64,000 nucleotides of DNA from NCBI GenBank assembly GCA_030248225.1, contig JASANE010016168.1:1-64000 (forward strand), given 5' to 3'. The translations under genes and the position numbers were made by a program. Positions 25,901-33,478 of the stretch are shown one piece after another. Origin of the DNA: Trileptium ribeirensis. Lineage: Eukaryota; Nematoda; Enoplea; Enoplida; Thoracostomopsidae. Under the pieces are notes generated by a model, which ran no database searches, was not told the origin of the DNA, and worked only from the letters and a program-made list of their open reading frames with translations. How positions within the stretch are numbered: the stretch's first letter is position 1; every line of letters starts with the position of its first letter.

Positions 25901-28900
25901 CAGCATCGCAAATTTTTCAATAAGGCCCGAAATTTGTTTCGCCTGCTTTTGCTTACACATTCATACATAAGTATTCAGACAGTATAAGATCATATAACAT
26001 ATGTATTGGTGTCCCGCACTATCATTCTCGTAATCCTAGATCTGTACAGAACTTGTCTAGAATGGCGTAGTCCGACTTGGTCCACATAGCAGCCATTGAA
26101 TTTTTATAATGATTCCATATTCCAAGACAGCGACGTGTGTTGCCGGATTCTAGTTGTAGATTTTACAGCAGACCGAACTTGATTTTAATATGATTTTTTG
26201 CTCTTGTCTACATAGTAACATGCTATTTATTTTAGGCTGCGTGTTTGTTATCTAACGAATCGAAACCTGCAAAGCAACTATTTCTGTCTTCGCTAAACAG
26301 TTTTCATTCCGAAACCCCCAAATGTGCGACCAATGGTGCCAACACGGAGAGTGTAACTTCTTTGGGTTTTACAAGTCTTAATGACCGTGGCAGTATTAGA
26401 CGCCTGTCTCCATCTGCTGTAGCTGGCTCAATAAATGGCAGCAGTGCTGCGAGTTTGGCAAATGCCGGTAATGGTACAAATATCGCACCATGGTCTTCAA
26501 TATCAAATGAACTCTGGGATATTCGCGATGTTACTATACGGCCAGAATGCACTACTGGTTGTTGTGTCCCGCATGTTCATAGTGGATTACGACAACATCC
26601 GATCATGGCTAATCTAGGGACATGTCCTGCGTCTTTTAAGCCCAGTAGGTGGCCTTCGCATAATTGCGCCCCTGATACCAGTGCAGTCCGTTTCAATGTT
26701 TTAGAAAACACTGCTGTAAACAACAGCACTGCTGGTAGCAGTAATTCATTATTCCACCGTCGTTCATCAGTTGTCAAATATTATAACCAAAGTTCATTTG
26801 TTCATAATAGTAACAACAGCTCCGCTAGCTCACAAGCGGGGCAAGGTGAGCAAACAAATCAGGGAATGGTTGTTGTTGCAACGACTCCTGTAACACCTGC
26901 AGGTTCTGCCGTGCACGCAGCTGATATATCGTCGTCATCCGGCATTGATGATTGTGACGTTACGATTTTAAAAGCATTTTCTGAGGAATGCAGAGATATT
27001 TCGACTACGATGACCGGTGCGGTGAGCTATCCATCTACATCAAAGGATAATAATTTGGCCGCCGTTGTGACAACTGTTTCCGCGTCCGGCATTTGGAATC
27101 ATACGATATATCAACAACAGCACGGGCCATCAGAACGAACACCTGCACCACTGAAACATTTAGCACGCCCAGGCGATGAATTATGTCAGCAACCATTTCT
27201 CGAACAGCACCTCACAGCCGTATCTCCGGTTTCGGCGAGTGATAGTAATACGACCAGCATGTTTAGCGACAACGTTAAAAATATTGCTTGTGATAGTCAT
27301 CATCCTACCGATAACGGTGATACTAAACCAAAATTTGTTTCAATGATAACAACCGAGCCGTTGAGCAGTCCAGAGTGTGATTACACTATGCCAGAGAACA
27401 GTTCTTCATTGACAGCTGTCAGGTACGCTTCCTTTTGTGATAAAAAAGACTGTGGTGCAAAAAAGCGGGACACTGGCCATGGCCGAGCAGCTGAAACCAT
27501 GGTTCCTGTAGGCGTACATGCCGCCAACTCTTCAATGTGGGATCAAGTGATCGCACCCGATGTTATCGGAACAGAAACGACTCGGGTTTCTCTAGTTCGT
27601 CCGGTTTTGAACGATCCAGAGCCGCCTCTTTCCAATGCCTCTGACAGTTCAACTAATAAAACAAACTTTGATGGTTCTAGTGATATATGTCGATCTGAAC
27701 TTGATACTGCTGATACATTTATGGACCGCGCTCGTGGCGTAAACTCCATTGGTGGTGCAACTAGCACAACAGCGCTTGGTCATAATAACCTATCGCATGA
27801 ATCAGTCGGAGCTGGTCATCAGCAATATCACCAGCGCCACGACAGTGGAAGCACCAGTGCGACATATATGCAGCTGACGTCACTTATGCAGTTGTCGTTA
27901 GCTTCCCCGTCTGGATGTGATAGACATCAGTCCGTTGAAGTCAGTGGGAGACTGCAGCAAGAACCAGCTGCGACGACAGCTAGTCTGAGAATGCTATCTT
28001 CTGGACTAAGTAGCGGTTTTCATCATCAAGATGTAGTGGCTGCTGTTCCACATGAATTGCCAGACGCGTTTATGCAGCAGGATGACGACACTGATGATGA
28101 CGATAGCCAGGGAGACAATAGTGTGGTAACTGAAGCAAACAAACTTAGTAGTAGCATTAATGCGGCCATAGGGAGTAACGAAACGGAAGACGACGATTGC
28201 GGCTCCATGCCTCGAAGTCAGCTTCATGCCGGTAGTTCGGCTTTGTTATCGCCGCCGCCGTCGACTGAAACAAATAGTTCTGGTGGACAACAGCAGCCGA
28301 ACGCGTCTGCAAGTGACAAGTCCTCGACGGTGGGCAATGCTTCGGCTACAACGATAAATGCTTCAACTTCAACGCAACTGTATCACCCGCAACAAAATAC
28401 ACCCGTTCATCTATCAAAGTTGCCGTCATCGTCGGCTGGCAGTAATATAACGGTAAGCTCGACAAGTTGTAGCAGTAGCAGTAACAAACTGGCACCATCA
28501 TCGCCACCCTGCGTCGGAATTGGCGCTTATCCACATGGGCCTGGTACTAACAGCGGTATTCCACCGTATTACTCGATTATATATCCAACGCCGCCCGAAT
28601 TTGATCCTGCCAGGGACGACATTTTGCCGTCCCAAGCCGTTCACGAAGCTCCTTCAGTAGCATATTATGATGCGTTGCTTGGCCTTCATTTTGGTACAGC
28701 ATCACAAATCGCGTCAACAATTTCGAAAAGAAGAGACGTCTGTTGTAAGCCCGGAGACTGGTTGAAGTCTGAAGGGCAGTCACTGCGCCAAAAAACGGAT
28801 CGGTATACAGGGTCGCTTAGCAATGCGATAAACGGCCTCGCGTTGAAAGTATCATCTCTGTCGCCAACGAGTATGATTGTGTCGTCGTCACCAGCTAAGC

Positions 28901-31900
28901 AACGACAATCCTTCTTGACCTCAATGGCAGTGTCAGGTGCGACCGAACGGGAGACAAATTTTGGTCATGCAAGCAGTGAAGCGTCAACAAGCATTGCAAA
29001 CGAGTCTAGCACTGAGCACCTATTTTACGGCTCATCGTTATCGTCTGACCAAACTAGTTCGTCGTCAAAGGATGAATACGGCGTTCGTCGTGGTCATTCG
29101 CTTACTTACGCGTCGCTCCTTGCCGACACTGCGCTTAATCATTTTACAGATACCAGCTTTGACTCCTGCCCATTATGTGCATGCAATATGGACCTAGTCG
29201 GTTGGGAGCGTGGATTGTATGTCCCGCCTCCGCAACAAAACAATGAACCTCTATCTTCAGTACGTACTGACAGACAGTCAAAAGGTGGTAGTGGTGCAGA
29301 AAACAATGTGAATCATCTAGCTGGAGCGCGTAATTGCAGCTGCAGTTGTGGTTTTTCAGCATCTCGTGCTCGTACGCTAGCTGCATCCGCAGTTGGTGAC
29401 GGGTTATTTCCCGAAGACCGCTGGCAACTTTGTACTCCGGCTAACATGAAAAGTATACCATTCGATAATTTGGCGGACACGGACTGCGACATAATTTTTG
29501 ACGTAGCAGATTTTCGTATGAACTGGAGGCTTTCCCAACTACATACTGCTAACCTTAGCAGTGTACGCTTAAAAAATAATGTGACTCAGGCGCTGTTCGA
29601 TCTCTACCGTATAACGCAAACTGGATGTTTTTATACAGACGACACTGAAGGAACATGTTTCAGTAACTCTATTGGCGATTTTTCTATCGATCGATCGCAC
29701 ATGGTGTCTGCATTCGAACATACACCGTTACGAGACTTTGAGTATTACTGTGAGTTAGCTTTACACCAAGCTAATTTGTCTAATAACGAAGTCGCCAAAT
29801 CCCCTACTCAGGAATCATTGAAACGCAGCAAAAGTGGAAATCATGAAGTTCACAAATATTTCAGTAACTCGGCTGACAGTAAAAATAACTGTTTGAAGCC
29901 GGGAATAAGCTGCGGTTTACCACCGCCATGCATTGCTACGGGCGTTCCAATGGAGAGTATAATAGGTTTTCGTATTGACACTGGCTTGTTTAAAGCCAAA
30001 GTTCATTCATTTTTGTGTGAGAAAGAAGATTCATCGTTATATCAGTCGAAAGTTTTTGGTAATAGCATTTCAAACCTCAGTGACAATGTTCCAGCAATTT
30101 GTTCTGCAGAAAGACACGATGTGCGTTCGTCAACTGATGCGGAAATAATCGGTAGTTTACGACGTCTTCTGCCGTGTTTACGAGCGGCACTACAACGATG
30201 TCGCGGTGCATGGGAATCCAATAACGCTATTGTCGGTCCTGTTTCGTGGCGTCATTTTGCAAACAAAGTTCAAACCGTGATTGGCTCCCCATCTCAACCT
30301 GGCGGTGGTCCAGCAGTATTGCATGGTGGGGCGAGTGTTCCTAATTCATTTGCTCCTTCGTTTCCGGCAGACGCAGCCGAACCAGTCCCTACTGTTATTG
30401 TTTCGTCGTCTTTGGACGCTTCACCAATGACTTCAGTTGTGCCGTACTCTATGCGTTTTTGGGAACGCGCTCTCGCTGAGCCTTTTGGGGGCCCTCGTGA
30501 TATTATTTATTTGGTGATTTCACCAGACAATCATAACAACAATCTTATTGCAACAGTCCGGTCATATTTTCGCGAGTTGTCCGAAGTATACGAAAATGTT
30601 TGTCGCTTTGGGCGACATCGTCCTATTAATAAAATTCTCAACGATGGTATTATGCGTGTCAACAGTACCGTTGCACAGAAATTTTCGTCTGCTTCGTGTG
30701 CCGGCACTGCGACAGCAGGCCCGTTGAACACAAATTTGAAATCGAAGTTAGACGACAATGAGCACAATAATTTCGAAGAAACAACATTTCGTCGTCTTAG
30801 TGTGTACATGGCAGCTTGTAAACAAATTTTGGCTCTTTATCTTGAATCTGTCGATCCATTAAATCCTTCGACTTTTAGGAAAGACACGGTGCAATCGTCG
30901 ACGCCACAAGGGTCAGGCGTTGCGCCAGTTTCCACGGCTACTTCGGTGTCATCCGGCATTGCAGCATCAAATACATTTTCTACTACCGATCTCCCCATTA
31001 TGGACTCTTTTTCTTCAAACTCAGGGTGCGTTGCGTCGAATTCAACAGCGGCTATGCAGCAGCAGTCATCGTCGCTTCTCACCGGTGGCTCAGCCAACTT
31101 CTTCACTAATCCAACCGCAGCGCCGGCCGTTTTTCTGCAGGCTTGTACGTCCACCAACTCTGACGACCGTGGGTCACCCGCAGATGGAGGCGCAACTGGC
31201 TCAGTGGCATCGGCTACAACAGCTGGATACGGCAGTGGCATGTCAACGTTTGCCCTACATCAGCGCATTAACGGATTTAACGCTAGTTCAGACTGTTCAA
31301 CGCCACTTAACTCTCCGGTTATTGTTATCTATATTGTAGATCCATGGAACTCATCTTCTACAACCATATCAGCCTCCAGTCACAGCCAGTCCAGCAACCT
31401 TAACACAGCGCTCCATCGATGTTATTTGGAAATGCTCCTTCGTCTGCCCGCGACTCTGCGTCCTCATATCCAATTGCAGATCATTCCGCTCCAGCAAATT
31501 CAGTCTCCTACTACACCAACAGGGCTTAAAGCCACATCATTTGGTGTGTATGCCCAGGCACGTACACTTTGTCTGAACAATCTTCTTTACCGAACGAAAA
31601 GCCTTACTGGCTTTGGACCGCCAGGTGCTCGAGATATCCTATCGTGTCAAAGAGATCCGCCGATTATGATCACAGGTGTATGGACGCCGCCGTGCGTGAT
31701 ATATGCGCCAATCCATGGCACGGTTGTAAACAGTGAGATACCGGTTACCGCTAGTTCTCTAGCGATGGTTGCCACTCGAGAGCGTGATAACGTTCTTTTT
31801 GTTTCTTACTGTCTATCGGCAAATTACGATTACCTCATCGTTTCGTGTACAGATCAAAATGGACAGTTAGCTGATAGTTCGATTATTAATATCTCAATTT

Positions 31901-33195
31901 CTCAACGAGCAAAGCGCGTGCACACTGCCGTTGTATGCGAAAGTCTCTCTCGGTTATGGGGCTACGTACTGTCGATTGTTGCAATGAGTGCAAAACCGTG
32001 GCGCCTTGTTATCGGTCGCTTCGGTCGTCTTGGTGCCAGTGAACTGAAAGCTTGGTCAGGATATTTATCCAAGAAGGGCCTTGCAAAGCACGGTCCTGCA
32101 TCTCGAATTCGTGAATACTGCCCACAATGCGCAGAACTTCCGTCGGTAATAGATAATCCGAGTATTCTGTCGGCTTGTCTTGTATCGTTAGAGCCAGAGC
32201 GTAACGTGCGTTGCTTTCTTACAGGCCACCCGCAACTGTGTGACGAAGGTGGTCGTGGGGTGCCATCGTCATCAGTAGGAAATTTCCAGAAGTCCGGCTT
32301 TGCTTCTTCGTCTACGCACCACCAAGCTGCGGGGACATCATCTGGCGGATATTACACCAGCGGTATCGGTGCCTATGCTTGTTTCGGTAGTGGTATTGGC
32401 CATGGTTGTGTCCGTGATACGTCAATAACCCATATCCTAGTATTCTCGACATCGGCACATTCCCAACAAATGAGTCATCTGGCGCTTTCAGGTTTGCCTG
32501 GGGGCGGTCTTGCCGGTACACATGCCGAGACCGAAAACGACGATCCAGATATATTTATGAATTTCGGAATGGACGATGATTTTAACGAACTCCTTGGTAA
32601 TGTGAATTTTGTAGAGTCTCTTGGAGGTGAAGCAGACGATGGTCAAGAGCAGAACTCGATATTCCACCAGTCGGTGAATTTCGGTGGCTCTATCTCCGAC
32701 GAAAATGCCGACGTCTATGCAAATATACAAAATCAGCCCTTGGCATTGGGTTATCTTATATCGACTGCGCCGATGGGGCCTGTTCCGCGGTGGTTCCGAG
32801 GCCACGAGTCGAATGCGTCTTCTTTGCCCGCTCCTGCTCACTTGAAATTTACTCTTCATATTCATAGTAATTGTGTTGAACAAGCAGACGAATTGTTAAC
32901 TACTCCGCATAATACATCGTCATCGTCTTCTGCTGCTGCCGGTGCCTCTCAGTTAAATAGTGGCACCGGCTGCTCGGGTAGCAGCGCCGCATCAGGTGGT
33001 TCACGCCGGTCAGCAACGGCTCGACATTCCTTGGACTCCAATTTAACGACCGATGTACTCCGGTGTGTGATGCAGTCGTACAATGCGCTTTCATGGCTAA
33101 ATGTTGACATTCGCACCGGCGAACGTCGCTCATGCTTCCCTGTACATATTCAATCGTTGATACGACTTTATCAAACTATTAATACCCTGAGATAG
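13645..33195 (+). CDS. MED13: Mediator complex subunit 13 (whole gene, five coding exons)
   Basis: The join 13645-13985, 14985-15268, 18964-19275, 22030-22826 and 26236-33195 gives 8694 nt, i.e. 2897 codons plus TAG, with all junction phases compatible. MED13 (skuld in fly, let-19 in worm) is the large scaffold of the nuclear CDK8-cyclin C-MED12-MED13 module and links it to core Mediator. The N-terminal MED13 domain spans exons 1-4. The C-terminal half carries the Argonaute/PIWI-like region and the conserved C-terminal block, including GRFGRLGASELKAW near residue 2500 and QPLALGYLISTAPMGP near residue 2745. The middle is long, low-complexity Ser/Thr/Asn/Gly sequence, making the protein longer than human MED13 (about 2170 residues). 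The assignment rests on family knowledge and motif order. Intron ends are inferred from consensus and phase; cDNA would settle them. Confidence 0.93.
13986..14984 (+). other. MED13 intron 1
   Basis: GTGAGT donor and GTTTTCAG acceptor. It contains a TAATAGTATTC-type short repeat near 14040-14105 and otherwise nothing I recognise. The ORF at 14101-14373 has no family signature. Confidence 0.75.
14985..15268 (+). CDS. MED13: MED13 exon 2
   Basis: Encodes the next conserved N-terminal block: SQEYGSWEDGIDYNVRTLLF, then SLHNLIERSLLS and RLGRYFAEPLG. These align in order with the family segment that follows the LWIFW motif. The acceptor is GTTTTCAG ending at 14984. The donor is GGTGAGT with the cut after 15268, leaving one base of a codon that exon 3 completes as Val. 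Reading on into the intron reaches a stop only at about 15337, so the exon end is set by the donor, not by the ORF. Confidence 0.9.
15527..15793 (+). repeat. Direct repeat, copy 1
   Basis: About 267 bp repeated at 15954-16227 with roughly 95% identity by eye. It begins AATGAAACATGTACAAA and ends GTACCCTAAATAA. The 160 bp between the copies (15794-15953) is single-copy here. Confidence 0.9.
15954..16227 (+). repeat. Direct repeat, copy 2
   Basis: Second copy of the segment at 15527-15793, with a short TATATA insertion. The arm-family fragment begins immediately after it, so this boundary may be an insertion or rearrangement point. Confidence 0.9.
16227..17111 (+). repeat. Diverged copy of the inverted-repeat arm family, interrupted
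   Basis: 16290-16500 follows left-arm positions 4630-4825. 16520-16930 follows 5020-5413, with about 200 bp missing between. 16975-17111 follows the same family on the opposite strand (right arm around 8490-8636). This copy is therefore itself a small inverted arrangement. Divergence is clearly higher than between the two big arms, so it is older. Confidence 0.7.
17179..18189 (+). CDS. LINE ORF2 C-terminus: RNase H and zinc-finger domains
   Basis: The reading frame is open from at least 17113 to the TAA at 18187; no authentic start exists because the 5' part is missing. The RNase H fold is shown by YTDGSLMDT (first Asp), FQAEIVAI (Glu), IFSDSQAALKAL (second Asp) and KGHSCIRGNEIADSLAKKGA (His and last Asp). 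The C-terminus has LCEYCRQEAETSEHFVFRC, the Cys-Cys-His-Cys finger usual after RNase H in R1/Jockey/I-like LINEs. RNase H removes the RNA template during target-primed reverse transcription. The retained part has no stop or frameshift, suggesting a fairly recent insertion. It cannot move by itself without RT and endonuclease. Confidence 0.85.
   Translation, partial: WLAQCEGSGYYRLQGFARGICDTIVMPADRILRFFSWNRKWCVRHEGTLSDGDRVCYTDGSLMDTDCGVRVGAGVVIDNTHRLHFALGSKATIFQAEIVAICRCAEHLVEQGTRGRNIWIFSDSQAALKALDKPVVSSATVLECHKKLNRLGAENVLCLSWVKGHSCIRGNEIADSLAKKGALLNVSGPEPCVPVSSSIVKTSLVRSLFGQQARRWRGGINCRQTRIFFPEVIYRRSRFLWKLSKDRLRIAIHVLTGHNLLNAHLKVMKLRESSLCEYCRQEAETSEHFVFRCKNWGEARQRFLGAQQLAVTNGRTMCLSKLIGFCVATQRFDLGL
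18214..18231 (+). other. Stem-loop in the LINE 3' UTR
   Basis: GGTCCTA, loop CTAT, TAGGACC: a perfect 7-bp stem 24 bases after the LINE stop codon. LINE reverse transcriptases often recognise a 3' stem-loop, so it is a candidate recognition element. Confidence 0.5.
18300..18520 (-). repeat. Remainder of the interrupted arm-family copy
   Basis: Matches the right arm around 8690-8880, including TTGGACCACAGATGAA and GGAATTCCGGTTACTC. It continues the copy that stops at 17111, which brackets the LINE insertion. Confidence 0.7.
18964..19275 (+). CDS. MED13: MED13 exon 3
   Basis: Acceptor TTTTTCAG, then a poorly conserved stretch and the diagnostic FSFFLHGENQVCVSVDVQ block followed by PPVYRL, as in family members (SFTFFLHG..VC.SV). 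The exon ends at LPWCIAGIPTG with donor G/GTTAGT after 19275, one base into a Gly codon. The last bases of intron 2 are open in frame, but the acceptor at 18962-18963 gives the matching phase. Confidence 0.87.
19276..22029 (+). other. MED13 intron 3
   Basis: Donor GTTAGT, acceptor TTCTTCCAG. It contains a candidate decayed element from about 19785 (ACGCGCGAAGCGAGTTTCCCC) to about 20700 (CTCGCTCGTTTCCCCTCGCTTGCGAG), whose ends look like imperfect inverted termini. Inside it are two related 60-bp segments (20226-20290 and 20391-20453). Nothing coding is recognised. Confidence 0.6.
22030..22826 (+). CDS. MED13: MED13 exon 4
   Basis: Acceptor TTCCAG. It starts with two bases completing the Gly codon of exon 3 and continues CEYEWLEWQKSYPHLDP, the counterpart of the family EWKQFYP segment. 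After a Ser/Asn/Gly-rich insertion comes AMLEVYVAGRLLLNWPAKLVVYAP, which matches the conserved VEVLVAG...YPA..VLVP block. It ends RKRKFADTL..RTQLG at donor G/GTAAGC (22827) in phase 0. RKRKF may be a nuclear localisation signal (inference). Confidence 0.9.
22827..26235 (+). other. MED13 intron 4
   Basis: Donor GTAAGC, acceptor TTTATTTTAG. 3.4 kb of AT-rich sequence with no recognised gene. The part ending near 25255 (words TTCGCTCGGC..GCCGAGCTCCGCTCAATAAT and a GACGGACATCGACC stretch) looks like the terminus of a dispersed non-autonomous element; its reverse complement is vaguely like the start of the element in intron 3. Confidence 0.7.
26236..33195 (+). CDS. MED13: MED13 exon 5: low-complexity centre, PIWI-like and C-terminal domains
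   Basis: A single open exon of almost 7 kb. The first 2.3 kb codes for Ser/Thr/Asn/Gln/His-rich sequence with an acidic run (QQDDDTDDDDSQGDN). Conserved landmarks in family order are YSIIYPTPPEFDP (about 28568), FDSCPLCACNMDL (about 29157), the WERALAEPFG block leading to YLVISPDN (about 30460), FRELSEVYENVCRFGRHRP (about 30565), VIVIYIVDPW (31320), SLTGFGPPG (about 31600), NVLFVSYCLSANYDYLIVSC (about 31790), GRFGRLGASELKAW (about 32010), NPSILSACLVSLEPE (about 32156) and YNALSWLNVDIRTGERRSCF near the end. It stops at TAG 33193-33195. Confidence 0.95.
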   Translation, partial: AACLLSNESKPAKQLFLSSLNSFHSETPKCATNGANTESVTSLGFTSLNDRGSIRRLSPSAVAGSINGSSAASLANAGNGTNIAPWSSISNELWDIRDVTIRPECTTGCCVPHVHSGLRQHPIMANLGTCPASFKPSRWPSHNCAPDTSAVRFNVLENTAVNNSTAGSSNSLFHRRSSVVKYYNQSSFVHNSNNSSASSQAGQGEQTNQGMVVVATTPVTPAGSAVHAADISSSSGIDDCDVTILKAFSEECRDISTTMTGAVSYPSTSKDNNLAAVVTTVSASGIWNHTIYQQQHGPSERTPAPLKHLARPGDELCQQPFLEQHLTAVSPVSASDSNTTSMFSDNVKNIACDSHHPTDNGDTKPKFVSMITTEPLSSPECDYTMPENSSSLTAVRYASFCDKKDCGAKKRDTGHGRAAETMVPVGVHAANSSMWDQVIAPDVIGTETTRVSLVRPVLNDPEPPLSNASDSSTNKTNFDGSSDICRSELDTADTFMDRARGVNSIGGATSTTALGHNNLSHESVGAGHQQYHQRHDSGSTSATYMQLTSLMQLSLASPSGCDRHQSVEVSGRLQQEPAATTASLRMLSSGLSSGFHHQDVVAAVPHELPDAFMQQDDDTDDDDSQGDNSVVTEANKLSSSINAAIGSNETEDDDCGSMPRSQLHAGSSALLSPPPSTETNSSGGQQQPNASASDKSSTVGNASATTINASTSTQLYHPQQNTPVHLSKLPSSSAGSNITVSSTSCSSSSNKLAPSSPPCVGIGAYPHGPGTNSGIPPYYSIIYPTPPEFDPARDDILPSQAVHEAPSVAYYDALLGLHFGTASQIASTISKRRDVCCKPGDWLKSEGQSLRQKTDRYTGSLSNAINGLALKVSSLSPTSMIVSSSPAKQRQSFLTSMAVSGATERETNFGHASSEASTSIANESSTEHLFYGSSLSSDQTSSSSKDEYGVRRGHSLTYASLLADTALNHFTDTSFDSCPLCACNMDLVGWERGLYVPPPQQNNEPLSSVRTDRQSKGGSGAENNVNHLAGARNCSCSCGFSASRARTLAASAVGDGLFPEDRWQLCTPANMKSIPFDNLADTDCDIIFDVADFRMNWRLSQLHTANLSSVRLKNNVTQALFDLYRITQTGCFYTDDTEGTCFSNSIGDFSIDRSHMVSAFEHTPLRDFEYYCELALHQANLSNNEVAKSPTQESLKRSKSGNHEVHKYFSNSADSKNNCLKPGISCGLPPPCIATGVPMESIIGFRIDTGLFKAKVHSFLCEKEDSSLYQSKVFGNSISNLSDNVPAICSAERHDVRSSTDAEIIGSLRRLLPCLRAALQRCRGAWESNNAIVGPVSWRHFANKVQTVIGSPSQPGGGPAVLHGGASVPNSFAPSFPADAAEPVPTVIVSSSLDASPMTSVVPYSMRFWERALAEPFGGPRDIIYLVISPDNHNNNLIATVRSYFRELSEVYENVCRFGRHRPINKILNDGIMRVNSTVAQKFSSASCAGTATAGPLNTNLKSKLDDNEHNNFEETTFRRLSVYMAACKQILALYLESVDPLNPSTFRKDTVQSSTPQGSGVAPVSTATSVSSGIAASNTFSTTDLPIMDSFSSNSGCVASNSTAAMQQQSSSLLTGGSANFFTNPTAAPAVFLQACTSTNSDDRGSPADGGATGSVASATTAGYGSGMSTFALHQRINGFNASSDCSTPLNSPVIVIYIVDPWNSSSTTISASSHSQSSNLNTALHRCYLEMLLRLPATLRPHIQLQIIPLQQIQSPTTPTGLKATSFGVYAQARTLCLNNLLYRTKSLTGFGPPGARDILSCQRDPPIMITGVWTPPCVIYAPIHGTVVNSEIPVTASSLAMVATRERDNVLFVSYCLSANYDYLIVSCTDQNGQLADSSIINISISQRAKRVHTAVVCESLSRLWGYVLSIVAMSAKPWRLVIGRFGRLGASELKAWSGYLSKKGLAKHGPASRIREYCPQCAELPSVIDNPSILSACLVSLEPERNVRCFLTGHPQLCDEGGRGVPSSSVGNFQKSGFASSSTHHQAAGTSSGGYYTSGIGAYACFGSGIGHGCVRDTSITHILVFSTSAHSQQMSHLALSGLPGGGLAGTHAETENDDPDIFMNFGMDDDFNELLGNVNFVESLGGEADDGQEQNSIFHQSVNFGGSISDENADVYANIQNQPLALGYLISTAPMGPVPRWFRGHESNASSLPAPAHLKFTLHIHSNCVEQADELLTTPHNTSSSSSAAAGASQLNSGTGCSGSSAASGGSRRSATARHSLDSNLTTDVLRCVMQSYNALSWLNVDIRTGERRSCFPVHIQSLIRLYQTINTLR

Positions 33196-33478
33196 TAGCT
33201 AATGTTGTTAGTGCTATACGTATATAGGTTTTGTAAACTGTGTTGTATTGTCTGTCGTGCAGGCTGAGTTTTTTGAACTGGTTTTGTACTGTTGTTGGTG
33301 ACTAAAAGTTTATTTTTTGCAATGTCATGCGTCTATTATAGTTCTGGTTCTCTATTGAATTGTACACCTATTTATGTACTTTCAATTATTGTATTTTATT
33401 TCATGAAGATTCATTGAAGATCCAACTGGCGGTTGTGGCTTGAGTCATTTAGCGATCAGTGATTATCTAATAAATAAA
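33196..33478 (+). other. MED13 3' UTR
   Basis: From the stop codon to the paired polyadenylation signals. AT-rich with no repeats. Confidence 0.6.
33469..33478 (+). terminator. Polyadenylation signals of MED13
   Basis: Two overlapping AATAAA hexamers (33469 and 33473) lie 275 bp after the stop codon. They are followed by the GT-rich stretch TTGTTGGGAACGTGTG, a usual downstream element. Confidence 0.7.

Noticed and set aside
32488..32883. 131-codon minus-strand ORF inside MED13 exon 5
   Set aside because: Antisense shadow of the conserved C-terminal MED13 domain.
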